From contig CM041777.1 of the NCBI GenBank assembly GCA_023374045.1, positions 107,951,810 through 108,015,809 of the forward strand: a stretch of DNA of 64,000 bases. Reading direction: 5' to 3'. Origin of the DNA: Limonium bicolor. Its lineage: Eukaryota > Streptophyta > Magnoliopsida > Caryophyllales > Plumbaginaceae. The notes below the pieces were generated by a model. That model was given only the letters and a program-made list of their open reading frames with translations, searched no databases and was not told the DNA's origin. Shown one piece after another: positions 11,634 through 23,662 of this stretch (positions are counted from its first letter, which is position 1; every line of letters starts with the position of its first letter). Position numbers and translations under genes: made by a program.

Positions 11634-13482
11634 ATGTGGAGAATAGTAGGTCTAATTTTATAACTGACACTAATATCTACTTTGTGTATAAAGCTTCAGA
11701 CAATTCATACAGCCATTTTCAAACAATTCATACAATAAAGAAAGAAGTTGAAAATAATCTAGGTAATAGAATCAAAGCATTAAAGAGGGGAAGATTATAA
11801 TAACCACACAAATTGAAACTACTTTAATAAACAAAGATATTACTGATCTATTTGCCTAAACACTCTGGTTACTAACTTGGGCCAATTATAACCGTTTATT
11901 CAAGAGAATAACCTTTCAAACGCCATTATGCCTGCGTTTGGAAATAGTTTGCTTATTGTTGTGAGTGGGGAATAGGCGTCAACAAATAACTAACCCATTA
12001 GATTGTACAATATGACATGTATCAGATAAATCTAAAACCTCACCGTAGCTTAAACTCTGCAGGTACCGCACTCCACTCCGCTCCATCGAAATTCCATTTG
12101 TCAGTACTGCACTTTGTGGCATCGTATTCGTACGTAACGGTACTACAATGCTATTGGAAATGCTGCAGAGGAAAAAGAAAGCAGCTTTCTTGCAAAAACA
12201 ATATAGTGGGACCCAATGCGCACTCATTTTTACCATTTGCTCGAGCAAAGGAATGAGGGGCGAACTCATATATTGAAAATTATGGAGTCTTTCACAAATA
12301 AAATTTTTTATAATTAATTTTTATATTTATAGTATCACCAAGATATAAAATATTTATTATTTAATAAAAACTATACCCACATGATCATCCGCTCCGAAAG
12401 GAAGGTGACAGACAGGGAACAAGAAGAATCAAACGGGCCCATCAGTTTTCACTTTTTGGTTTCATGTTTATCTATACGGCTCCTCCCGTCTGTTGAAATC
12501 CTCAAATGGATCGTTCTCACCTCTTGATATGTTGTTAGTACATGTGAGTTTCTAATGGGTATTCGTTCGAAGATACGATTCTCTGAAGAAGAGCTCGCTT
12601 GTACCAAGTTTTCTGAGGTCTTGTCGAATTGTAACTATATTTTTTTATAATCATGCAAGATTCTCATAACCAGTGTGCAATGTTGTAAAACTCATCGATT
12701 TATGGCTTTATATCCCCCGTTTATTAAAATCTAAATTATTTATTCGTTTTAAGGAATTATTGTTTATAGACGGCTATGGATTGAGATAGTTGCAGGCTTG
12801 CAGCTTAATTATAAGAAGATTATTCAGATACGAAAATTAACCTCCGCAAACAAACGAAATCGAAATCCCTCCCAACACCAAACGTGTCTTTCAGTGCAGA
12901 ACCAAACAAATCTTTGCCGTTTGCATAACCTCAATACTTTTAGTTAAACAGACAACAGTATCAGGCTGGAGATTACATAACTCATTGTAACAGAACGGAG
13001 ATGCTGGCGCTTGAGTCACCTTCTACCGTGGCTCCATCCATGTGTTTTATTGTAATTGGAGCTTTAAAATTCTGAAAAAGAAAAGTTACAATGCTTGCGT
13101 ACGTACGTAACTGAATATGTGTATTAGAGAAATCAACGCGAAAAGAATCGCGCGATTCAAAATCCCGCTTCTGCGCTCTCTTGTTTCAAAAGTAAAAGCG
13201 CAGAGAAGAGAGAGAGCACAGAGAAATCTAACCTAACTTCATGTTTATTGGTCGATCCCTGATCAAACCTCCGAATTCACTGTCGCCAATCGATCTCAGA
13301 TCACGGACCTCCACTGCAGAATTCAGTGTTGTTGTAGAATTAAAAGGAGAATTCAGGGGGGAAGAAAAGTTGTTGCGAATTAAGTGCTGATTGTCGATCG
13401 GACCGATCGCTCATCGCTGATCGTCGATCATTGTTCATCGTCATCAACCTTCAGCTAGCCCAACAATCAAACAGTAGAAATC
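11634..13482. other. No gene recognised; possible 5' part of a Mutator-like element at the right end
   Basis: No coding family was recognised. The last 350 bases (13130-13482) are GC-richer and contain repeated GATC/CGATCG words leading directly into the ATG of the FAR1-like remnant. They are therefore plausibly the leader of that element. Confidence 0.3.
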
Positions 13483-14310
13483 ATGAGTTCAGAAGAAAAC
13501 CTAACTGTTATCAGAAGTGAAATTGATGGTACTACTCTACACAATACAAATACAAATTTGATAAACGAATGTGGATAATGATTTCAAAACTTTTGTTTCT
13601 GTGTGATGAACAAATTATGCTGTGAGGTTTACGATGATAATGTATATCTAACAGGCTATAAAACAGAGAGATATTGACTAAATTGTCTTAGCAGAAAAAG
13701 ATTCATTCCATAATAGTGTATAATTCACTTTAATTATACTTATGATTCACTTTTGTTAGAGATATGATACGTATTAAGTATGACATTTACTGTAGGTGTG
13801 CCTGAACTATCTGCATTACAAGTTAGTAATTACATTGAAGCAAATCTTTAAAGTTGACTGCAGGTGTGCATGAACTATCTGCATTACAAGTAGCAAGGAG
13901 AAGAAGGTTGTACTTCAATATCAAATGAAACACCGAATTGGAGAGTGAGGATGCGCAGGAAATTTGAATACATTCTTGCTGCAAGTGAAGCAAATATGGA
14001 GACAAGAACTTTGTGTGAAAATGTAGCCACAGATTTGCAGGAAGAAGTTGAAAAATTTATATGTCCACCTGTTGATGGTATTTCAAATACAAACGTTGGT
14101 AAGGCGGTACAACAGTGCTAGATCCACAAGGTTGTAAAACAAAAGGAAGACAAAAATAAGAGGATGAAAAGCACAACAAATAGGATTTACAGTACACGCA
14201 AAAGGAGAAACAAACTGCAGTTAGGACATTTCTGAAGAGCAAGAGTACAGTAAAATCAATGATGAATGTTGATGAAGAGGCTCAATCTACAAGTTTCATT
14301 TGCCCATCCG
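13483..14310 (+). pseudogene. FAR1-like (Mutator-derived) transposase remnant
   Basis: A short N-terminal piece starts at 13483 (MSSEENLTVIRSEIDG), followed by an intron-like AT-rich stretch. The C-terminal piece at about 13945-14235 encodes WRVRMRRKFEYILAASEANM, then in another frame a DPQGCKTKGRQK-like segment and a basic tail (RIYSTRKRRNKLQ). The TKGR block followed by a basic tail is the usual C-terminus of FAR1/FRS proteins, which derive from Mutator-like transposases. The catalytic transposase core and the SWIM zinc finger are missing, so this is a deletion derivative. Confidence 0.6.
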
Positions 14311-14449
14311 ATCAATGAAGGTGGCACATTCACAAGAATAATTCCAAATTTAGAGCATAGTCTTAATTCTTTGTAGACACATCAGATTCATTTAGTTAAT
14401 AACGTAATGTCAAAAATATTACATAGTACATTCTAATTTTTGAGGTGAA

Positions 14450-15960
14450 TGGTTCAATATCATGTATAGACTGATAGCTTTATACGAAATGATTCATTTT
14501 TTACAACATACGATTTACTTTTGAATTCCCTTTGGTTTAGTTTCATAAAACATGTGATTCACTTCTGTTAAAAATCTCATTAAAAAATGAATCACTATTT
14601 TACAACATATGATTCACTTTCAAATGCCTTTGATTCACTTTATAATAACCTTTGATTTACTTTATAATAACCGTTGATTTACATTAAAAAACAATTGATT
14701 CAGTTCAAAAGATTAATAATTTTTTAAAACACATGAGATTCACTTTCAAATAACCTTTGATTCACTTTAGAACAGCTTTTGATTCTGTTACATGATACTA
14801 ATTATTCACTTCTCATAAAAAAACAGTCAAGCCAGTGAAGACAACGTAAAGTACAAAAAAATGCCCAAAAGATTACCCTACCCCACACACCTAGAAAACC
14901 ACCCTAGAAAAGCTAAAACTCATCAAAGGCATTTTTAGGGTTTTTAGTCTAAGGTTTAGGGTCTAACGACCCTAAGCACTAAACCACAAACCCTAAAAAA
15001 CTATCGAGTCAGTGACGACAATATAAAGTGTAGAACTAATTCCAAAAAGATTACCCTACCCCCCAAACACCCTAAAAACCTCCATAGGAATGCTAAAAAC
15101 GTCAAAGGTTAGACCCTAAACCTTAAACCACAAACCATAAAAAACTTTCGAGTCAGTGACGACAATATAAAGTGTAGAACTAATACCAAAAAGATTACCC
15201 TACCCCCCCCCCCCCAACCACCCTATGAATGTTGAAAACGTCGAAGGGTTTGTTGTACAGGGTTTAGGGTCTAACGACCTCTGATTCACTTTTTAACAAC
15301 CTTTGATTCACTTTTTAACAACCTTTGATTCACTTTTCTTAAACCTCTTATTCACTTTAGTTAAATAATCTCTATTTACGAGAATCACTTTTCTTAAACC
15401 TCTGATTCACTTTTCTTAAACCCATGATTCACTTTATAAAAACCTCTGATTCACATTTCTTAAACCTCTTAATCACTTTAGTTAAACAATCTCTGCTTAC
15501 GAGATTCAGTTTTCTTATTACTCTGATTCACTTTGTAACAACTTGTGATTCACTTTTGAACAACCTTTAATTCACTTTTCTTAAACCTCTGATTCACACT
15601 AGTCAAACAATCAGAATGACTTTAGTTAAATAATCTTGTTTATGATATTCTTTTTTTAAACCGCTTATTCACTTTTAAGCAACTCTCTGATTCCCTGTTC
15701 TTAAACCTCTGATTCACTTTTAAAAAAATCTGATTCCCTTTTGTAAATCTCTTATTCACGTAAAAATGAATCAACAATGTTAATAAAGTGAATCATATGT
15801 TTACGTAAAATGAATCAGCAGTGTTATGAAAGTGAATTATTTTCTGCTATAAATTTCAGTTTCAGATTATAATGTTTCAAATACATTGTGATGTGTTAGT
15901 GCAAAGTGAATCTTATGTTTACCTAAAAATGAATCAACAATGTTATAAAAGTGAATTAGT
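14450..15960. repeat. GATTCACTTT repeat array with AAACCCTA-rich blocks
   Basis: Dozens of diverged copies of GATTCACTTTTCTTAAACCT / TTTGATTCACTTTTTAACAA occur here. They are interrupted at 14860-15280 by two to three longer units containing CCCTAAACC-type telomere-like words and a GAGTCAGTGACGACAATATA block. The same two modules occur in reverse orientation at 42770-43570 and 47640-48130. There is no coding sequence. They are probably subterminal or internal repeats of a transposon family. Confidence 0.75.
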
Positions 15961-16212
15961 TTATGTTGAGTTTTTATGTTAAACCATGAGCACCTACATA
16001 AGCATATGAGCACCTACAACATTGACCAGATAACAATAACAAAGAGCTCAATACTTGATAACACATAACAACCACAATTTAATCTCCATTTGCACCAATT
16101 GTTTACCAGTCATCTACAACAACTGAACAAATAATATTGTACAGTTAAAACAAATTAACATTCTACATATGACCATTTCTTTCTCACGCAGCAAATCACA
16201 ATACACCTTGGT

Positions 16213-16707
16213 TTACACCCTTAGAATTTTATCTTGTTGGAAAAAGTAATGGCAACCCAATCAGGCTGCGAGGGAGACCATTGCAACTGCTCAATCTCCA
16301 CCTCTGCTGTATACGCCAAAGTCGGATCCAACCCACCTTCGACGGGTTGACCCATTGAAGAAAGATCCCAAATCAAAGCTTGTATATCATCCCCAGCGGT
16401 ACAGATATGACAGGAGCTATGCGGAGCCCAGGCAATAGCATTCATGCTTGACTGATGCCTTTACAACTCCACCACCGGCAAAGTGGGGAATCTGATATCC
16501 AAGACCACAACTTTTACACTGTCCATGATAATTTCGCCATGTACCTTGGATCCTGCTTGTTCCATCCTAACCTTACCAACGGTGTATCGGGCTCAGAACT
16601 CTCGTAGATGATGGTCGAGTGTTCCTTGTCCCTCAGATCAAAAACCCTAACCGATCCATCAGCCGATACAGGGGCAAAAACTCCAAACCTACCCCAAGTG
16701 ATCGCTT
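16213..16707 (-). pseudogene. Fragment of a LWD1/AN11-type WD40 gene
   Basis: Read on the minus strand, this encodes the last third of a LIGHT-REGULATED WD1-like protein: [56 protein letters not shown], then [19 protein letters not shown] and [20 protein letters not shown]1 proteins are clock-associated nuclear WD40 proteins. The fragment has a one-base frameshift near 16540, a stop in place of a Gln codon before RHQ near 16455, and a shifted C-terminus (SNKIKF, then stop, instead of the usual ILRV ending, which survives in another frame). The N-terminal two thirds are absent. The sharp loss of similarity at 16707 and proximity to Mutator-like remains suggest transposon capture. Confidence 0.85.
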
Positions 16708-17000
16708 CTCAAGACAGTGACAAGTAGATAAGCAAATCGAGGTTATGATAAACGCACTCTGATGTGAGTGAAAAGGAAGAAGAGTCTAGGATGGAATCGA
16801 TTGAAAGAGGGAGAAGAGAGGGAGAGCAGTCAAGAGAGTCGAGGTTTCAACTTGCGTTTATGAAATGAAAAGAGCAGGAAAAGAGAGGGAGAAGAGAAAA
16901 CAACACATAAGAATTTACACATTTACCTTGAAGCAAAATTACTAAACTGGGCATCGCTACATAAGAATCTGGCGCTTGCGCCAGGTTTGAATTCGCGCAT

Positions 17001-17385
17001 TGTAATGGTTAAATCTCGCGATTTCTTTCTCTAAGTGTTTTGTTTGGAGCTCAACAACTCTCCCCACATTTCCTAGCCCATCCCTCCCAATATTTTGGTT
17101 GGTCTAGAGAGATCAGCTCTTACCTGGTGTAATGGTTCAAATGTTATTTGAATCCTTGACAGAGATGAAAAGAGAGAATGAGAGATCACGAGTTGTGGTG
17201 TCAATTTGTACAACCTTTTATTACGAGGGTGAATCCATATTTGTAGACTTTTTACAATGTTCTTTTTACATGTCGGCCGGGGTTCGTGGGTTGATATTAG
17301 AAACACAAATCAGTATGTCGCCCAGGGCCGGTCTTCCTACTTCCAAGCGTCGCCCGGGGCTGGTTTGTTCTTCTTGTCCCTTTCA
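17001..17385 (-). mobile_element. 3' LTR of the Tat element, 385 bp
   Basis: Begins TGTAATGG and ends CCCTTTCA on the plus strand. It matches 24908-25408 over CTCCCCACATTTCCTAGCCC and further blocks, but lacks about 115 bases present in the other LTR near 25190-25300. Confidence 0.8.
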
Positions 17386-17666
17386 ACAGTCCCACAAGTT
17401 CTTTTCCGTTTCAAAATTAAGGGACATAGCTTTTCTTCTTTCCTTCTCTGCTTTTGAAATAAGTTTATCCTCCTGATGGAGTCTTTATCACTTATCCCTT
17501 CCTACTTCCACAAGGTCTTTTCCTTTTCCAAATAAAGGGAAAGATCATTTCTTCTTCTCTCGGCTTTATCTCAATTCTCTATGATTTTGCACTTTTGTAG
17601 TTTTGGGTTTTTCTTCTTTCACCCTTCCTCCATAATTATGTGAACGTGTGCCATGGAAGTCGTAGA

Positions 17667-18623
17667 CACTAGTACAACAACAGTCTATTTCGGCGGTCCC
17701 AAATAGCCTATTTCGGCGGTTGTGAACCGCCGAAATGGAGTGCGCCGATATAGATGTACAATCCTATACAACCGCCGAGATAGGCGCGTTTTAAATTAAA
17801 AAAAACACCTATTTCGGCAGTTCCTAGCTAACAACCACCGAAATAGGTCCTTTTTTAAAAAAATCGATTTCCGCATCGTCTTCAACCTCTCAGCAGCAGT
17901 TTCAGTGATTTTCAAGAGGCACAGCCACGAGAATGAACACGCAGAGCATGTAAGTTCGCCACGAGAGAAAAAAATGAACACAGGCGTAGAGCATGTAAGT
18001 TCGAGTATATTACCGGTTCCCCAGAGAGAATAAGATAAGTTTGAGTATATTACCATGAGAGAAGAAAATGAACACAGGCGCAGAGCATGTAAGTTCGCCT
18101 GCAAAATTACCGTGAGATTAGAGATGAAGAAAGGTGTGCAGAGCATGTTTGTTTGCCAGTTAGGGTTGCGAATTTACCGTGAGAGAAGGGGATGAAGGAG
18201 AGCCACCGGTTTCAGTTGTGAAATCACTGTGAGAGCAAGTGAAGAAGAGAGACGCAGACCATGTTCGACAGTTAGGGATGCGAAATTAGAGAGAAGAGAA
18301 GATGAAGAGATTAGGCGGGCAAGCAAATATGTAATGAAATAAAGTCTATTTCGGCGGTTGTTACTAACAACCGCCGAAATAGACTAAAATTTAAGCGGCA
18401 TTTTGAAAATTTCGGAAAAAATCCCGGGAAACGAACCTATTTCGGCGGTTGTAGTGACAACCGCCGAAATAAAGCTCATCTTCTGAAAAAAAGACACCTA
18501 TTTCGGCGGTTCCTAGCTAGGAACCGCCGAAATAGATGACTTTTTCCAGACTACAGAAATCTCGGAGCCCTATTTCGGCGGTTTTATCTACAACCGCCGA
18601 AATAGGCATTTTTTGTACTAGTG
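17667..18623. mobile_element. Non-autonomous CACTA element, 957 bp
   Basis: Ends are CACTAGTACAA and TTGTACTAGTG, with the trinucleotide AGA duplicated on both sides (17664-17666 and 18624-18626), exactly the CACTA signature. Subterminal regions carry repeated palindromic units built from CTATTTCGGCGGTT and AACCGCCGAAATAG. The centre (about 17880-18280) is a minisatellite with words GAGCATGTAAGTTCG and ACCGTGAGAGAA. It is inserted in the Tat element just inside its 3' LTR. Confidence 0.9.
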
Positions 18624-18949
18624 AGAGTTCCTGCTTTTCATTTCTTGTAAACATTAATCATCACTTTTAGATTAGAACTGTATAATTTACTAAATCTATC
18701 CAGGGAGAAACAACTTGAACCTAGGGTTCCGCCTTACTTGCTTAATTTAATCACTTTTATTTGTTTGTCATTTAATGGTTTTCTCATTAGTTTAATTCAC
18801 AAATCAACAAGAACAACCCCTCTTAATTTCCAATTTTTCTTATAGTTAGACTTTTATTTACCAAGTCCCCTGGTTCGATACTTGGTTACTCAATTACATT
18901 TACTACTAATACCAGGATTTTCGGCAACCCAAAGGCTTTTGATTTACTA

Positions 18950-19960
18950 GTTTTCTAGGTTAATTTCTTACTTTGTAGTAGGTCAAAAATACTTGTTTGC
19001 ACTAGCCAAACTTTGCCCGGGATTTCTTGGCCATGCTTGCTAGTTTACGAGGACATCAACTTCTATATTTTGGTACCGGGGAATGTGCTTTAGCTCGCAC
19101 TTTGTGAAACTGGCTTTGAGCTTTTAGACCTTTAGCAAATATTTCCAGAGGTTATCTTCTATGCCTTTGTGTATATTCTCACTTTGCCTAGCGACTAACA
19201 TGGAATCTGAGTAGATCTCTAAATCTGTAAAATGTGTCATATTCATTAGTCTATTATTTGATTTTAAGAATTTCAATTTGTGTTACTAATCTTTTATTTT
19301 GTCACAGTATACTAAAGAACATGTTACCCCTAGGGTTGAAGCCACCTCCAATCCTTGAATCAGGGCTTCATATTCTGTTTTATTATTTGTTACCTCAAAT
19401 TCCAGCCTAAAAGCATAATTTAATTCCCTTCTGCCCAGGGTCTACACCACAATGCCCTCTTCTGCCCCTGTTTTGCAACGTGCTCTATCCACCAGAACGA
19501 CATACGCGTTTGCATGCTTCTCTTTTCCTAGGCAAAACTGGTCTCTGTGATGAAGTCTGCTACGGCTGTGCCTTTATTGAGGTCCGGGGAAGATAATAAA
19601 TTTCATACTGGGTTAGTTCGACTATCCAGTTCACCATTCTTTTGGAGGTGTTGGGTTTGTTTGTTATTTGTCTCAAGGGCCCATTGGTTCGAATGAAAAT
19701 TTTATGCAACTGAAAGTACGGCCTTAGCTTCCTGGAGGCTACCACAATTGCAAACAATACTTTCTCAATATTAGTGTATATAGCTTCTGTGGAAGTTAAG
19801 ATTTTTTCGGTGTAGTGCACTAGGATTTCTTTTTTTTTCTTTTCTTCCATTATCAGGACCACTGCTACTGCCCACTCAGAAGCTGATAGGTACAGATACT
19901 GATCTTGGCCCGGTCTTGGAACTCCAAGTTTTGGCATTACCCTTAGCATGTGTTTGATTT
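18950..19960 (-). pseudogene. Tat-type RNase H and second RNase H-like domains
   Basis: The minus strand 19949-19560 encodes a Ty3/gypsy RNase H with YLSASEWAVAVVL, YTEKILTSTEAIYTNIEK and VNWIVELTQYEIYYLPRT. Further downstream (19220-18990) DLEIYSDSMLVARQ and LKASFTKCELKHIPRYQN resemble the additional archaeal-type RNase H of the Tat lineage, with in-frame stops. This supports the lineage call. It is inactive. Confidence 0.65.
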
Positions 19961-20264
19961 GCTTAAAGAAATCTATGCATTCTTGTCCCCATTGGAATTT
20001 GTTATTCTTCCAGAGTATGTTGAAGAAGAGAATTGATTTTTCTTGTAACTTTGAGCATAATCTACTTAAGGTTGTGAGCCTCCATTTAATGCTTGTACAT
20101 CCTTGATGTTTCTTGGAGGAGATACATTGAGAACTGCTTGAGTCTTCACCGAGTCAATCTCAATCCCTCTTTGTCTGACGATGAAACCCATAAAATTTCC
20201 TTTGTTGCACCACACTTTTTCCGAGGTTGAGTTTGATATGAAACTTATCTAAAGTGTCGAACGT

Positions 20265-20600
20265 TTATTTTAAATCTATAATATGTTGCTCTTTTGAATC
20301 ACTTCTTACAACAATATCATCGACATAGGCTTCCCCATGTCGGGAAACCTGCTCTTTAAATACCTTGTCCGTCATCCTTTGAAAAGTTTCTCTTGCATTT
20401 TTTAATCCAAAAGGCATGAATTTATGATAGAATGTCCTAGAGGAAGTAATAAAAGAAGTTTTCTCTACATCTTTTTCATTCATCTCTATTTGGTTGTAAC
20501 CTGAAATGCATCTAACAAACTTAGGATAGAGTTTTGAGTTGTTGATACAGTGAGCCTATCTATTGAAGGGAGCGAGTAAAAATCCTTTGGACATAAATAT
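20265..20600 (-). pseudogene. Tat-type reverse transcriptase remnant
   Basis: On the minus strand CPKDFYSLPSIDRL leads to LLDAF, KDVEKTSFIT, KFMPFGLKNARETFQRM and EAYVDDIVVRS. The YVDD catalytic motif is retained. The N-terminal part of the domain is cut at about 20600 by a CACTA-like insertion, and a frame change occurs near 20485. Confidence 0.8.
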
Positions 20601-20605
20601 GCTAG

Positions 20606-21562
20606 AACATGTATGTTCCTTGTTTGCGAATTAGGGTTGCAAAATAGTGAGTGAAGAATAGAGGCGTAGTATGTTCCTTGTTCGCTAGTGGGTTGCAAAA
20701 TTACCGTGAGGTTGAAGAGAATCGATGAGGCGCAGAGCATGTTCCTTGTTAGCTAGTTAGGGTTGCAAAAATTACAGTGAGTGAAGATGAGGAGGAGGCG
20801 CAGAGACTGTTCCTTGTTCGCCAGTGTGGGTTGCTCAAAATTACCGTGAAAACAAGAGAATGAGAGGTCAGAGCATGTTCCTTGTTCGCCAGTATAGGTT
20901 GCAAAATTACGGTGCGGTTGATGGCACAAAGCATGTTGGGTTACAAAATTATTGTAAGCTTGAAGATATGACGTAGAGCATGTTTCTTGTTCACGAGTAT
21001 GGGTCGCAAAATTACCGTGATTTTGAAGAGATGGCGCAGAGCATGTTCCTTGTTCGCCAGTATGGGTTGCAAAAATTATAATGAGGTGAAGAGAATGAGG
21101 AAGAGGTACAGAGCATGTTCGATCCTTGTTCGCCAGTGTGGGTTGCAAATTACAGTGAAAGAAATATATAAAAGAATAAGAAAGCCGCGTTAATTTGAGC
21201 CGAATATTAAAATTTCTGCTTAGACTATGTACCATGGCTCACCAAAAACCGTCATTTATTCACTCAGGCGTGTAATATAAATGTCAGTTGCCCTATAAAC
21301 CGTGGTTTATAAGTAAACTTATACCACGGTTCATAAAAATCGTAGTTAATATACTCATGCATGTAATATAAATGACGGTTGCCCTAGGAATCGTGGTTTA
21401 TAAGTAACCTATATACCACAATTTACCGAAAACCGTGGTATATTCACTCCGGCGTGTACTATAAATGACGGTTGCCCTAAAAATCATGGTTTATAAACTT
21501 TAAACCACGGTTTTTCATTTAACTATGGTTTAAACGTCGTCATTTAAAAAAAATCTAGCAGT
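20606..21562. mobile_element. Probable CACTA-like element with minisatellite core
   Basis: The right end reads TCTAGCAGTG, consistent with a CACTG-type terminus. The left end near 20606 has only GCTAGA of the expected inverted end, so that boundary is uncertain. Subterminal repeats of AACCGTGGTTTATAAGT type occur at 21230-21540. The core (20620-21190) is a minisatellite of about 60-75 bp containing GAGCATGTTCCTTGTTCGCC and GGTTGCAAAATTACCGTGA, related to the core of the CACTA element at 17667. It interrupts the reverse transcriptase. Confidence 0.6.
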
Positions 21563-22788
21563 GACACCCCTCTGACGTCTTGTCTAATTTGTTTCATCGG
21601 ACAACCCATCATTACCGTCCTATACAATCATGGTCACCCAACGTGCATGCTTCTATGACATGTCATTAATGCCCCAAGATTGCAAGTGTTATTTCCTCAA
21701 TTAAGGATGGGCGGTCGAATAGAGAAAGGAAGCTTCATCCATGACAAAGTGACGTAATCAAGATGAATTCATCCTCATCTTCAAGCACGTCCTGTGTGCA
21801 TCCCCCATAGAGCTGCTCATAATGTGTCCGACCCGTAAAAAAGCTCGACAGGTTCGGGCCCGATTGGACTTCCGGGCAGACTTGGACACAAAATCAACCC
21901 TGCAAAAACAAGCTGGGCCGCGGCACATTTCTAAGCCTGCCGGCATGCCTCACTCGACCCGATTTTTTTAAAATATAATATATATTAAGTTTAATTTTTA
22001 TATAATATATATTAAAATTATATATAATATATAAATATTTATTAAATTATTAATTATATAATTTTTTAAAACTTTTTATTAATTTTATAGTATAAAAAAA
22101 TTGAAAAACCAGGGTAGGATTACCAGGCTTCCGCAGAGCCTGAAAAAAACGGGCCTAGCCTGGCCGAGTCAGAAAATATAAAAAACGAGCCTAGTTATCT
22201 TAAATAGGCTCGACGGGCCTAAAAATTTTCTTAGGCCCTACCCGAACCTGGCCCGCCCTCCCAAATAATCACCTCTAATCCCGTGTCATCAACCCGGCTA
22301 ACAAATGAGCGACAAAGCTGGAGACGCACCAACTCCTTCGTCCTCTTCCCTATAAATAGCAATCAATGTAAATTTGTTCAACAAACACAACTAGAGGAGA
22401 CATACCTAGTACTCGCGAACACTCCTTGTACCACTATTGCTACTCTATTTCTCTTACTAAGAACCTCTGTCATACCTCCATGGGACTAGTTCATTTACGA
22501 ATGAACCACGTAAATTTTGTTGTCACTTTCCTCGCACATTGTCACAATCGATACTCCATCATAATCCCGACTGTGATCTCATAAATGAATCGTCTTAGCC
22601 CCAAATTCATAGGCAATACTCTAGCATCTTTCCATTGGCGAATCAGCTGGGGTGTTAGCATCTTTCCTCCCTCCCCCCTGAGCCCAGAGGAACCAGGTGT
22701 TTTCCTTGATACTCAAGCTCTGATCCCACCATTTTCACTGTTCCTCCTCTTAGGAGATCTTCCATTATACTTACCTCAAAAGCTTGAG
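21563..22788. other. Unassigned insertion between Tat protease and reverse transcriptase
   Basis: Protease and reverse transcriptase should be adjacent, but 1.2 kb of unrelated sequence separates them. It contains a MITE (21808-22277) and a strong TATA motif CTATAAATAG (22350-22359) in a context that looks like a retroelement promoter. No LTR ends could be paired. Confidence 0.4.
21808..22277. mobile_element. hAT-like MITE with GGGCC-rich arms
   Basis: Approximate inverted ends TAGAGCTGCTCAT and (reverse complement of right) TAGAGGTGATTAT, followed by matching arms rich in CGGGCC/GGCCCG words and an AT-rich centre. Possible flanking duplication is imperfect (ATCCC shared). Non-coding. Confidence 0.6.
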
Positions 22789-23250
22789 CTATCTTTTGGC
22801 TCCCCTGACCGTTATCATCTTTCTAGATCTTATTAGGTACTTCATCTTTAGATAGTGAGTGTTGCATATTGCCCGGAAGGCATTTATCCCCGGACATCCC
22901 AAATACATGTTATACTTGGACAGTCCCGACAGGATGTGTGTTGTTAATTTTTTTGTCTTTCTTTCATCCTCTTGTCCCAATGTCATCATAATGTCCCCAC
23001 TCCTGGTGGATTTGGGAGAAATTCCTATTATAACGCCTCCCAAAACTGCTAAGTATGGCTTTACTCTCTCTTCTGGGATTTCCAACTTTTTGAATGCCTC
23101 CATGGATATGACATTTGCCCCTACTCCGCTGTCCACCAAGATTCTTTCTATCATCCTATTGTTCACTTGTGCTCTTATGACCAAAAGATCATTATGCAGA
23201 TATAATACCCCATATTCACCATCTTCCGTGAAATAGATCGGGCTAATTTT
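22789..23250 (-). pseudogene. Tat-type aspartic protease domain
   Basis: The minus-strand frame encodes ILVDSGVGANVISMEAFKKL, with the DSG active-site triad, and later YNMYLGCPGINAFRAI followed by THYLKMKY, the usual end of the Tat protease before the linker to reverse transcriptase. The frame is open for 131 codons, but the surrounding polyprotein is broken. Confidence 0.75.
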
Positions 23251-23662
23251 TCTTTTTTGGCAATTTTCTTTTCAGGTATCTCTTGGTGGAGTGCATAGAT
23301 ATGCCTTTTCCTTTCATTAGGATTTAAAGGCCATACTTTCAAGAATAAACTTGTGAGTTTACTTAATGGGAAAATGAGACATTAGATTTTTGAAAGAAAA
23401 ATTTATTACATGTAAATATTTACTCAGTTACATCTTCTTTTTTTATTCTTTTCCTTATTACATACATGTAATCATCCCAAAAGATTTACTATGATCTACT
23501 CTAGATGAACTTCTTCGTCTGCCTCTTCGGTTTTCGTCCGGGAGACATGACTGATGCTAGCTTTCTGTGGCCCGGGGGGAAATGTCCCCTTTCTCTTTTG
23601 CTTGTCAATTCTATTGAGCTCTGTTATATAGTTGTAGTGACCATGGAATCCGTAAAATGCCA

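Noticed and set aside
17132..17476. 114-codon frame overlapping the Tat LTR
   Set aside because: It lies across an LTR and is not conserved in the other LTR; no family resemblance.
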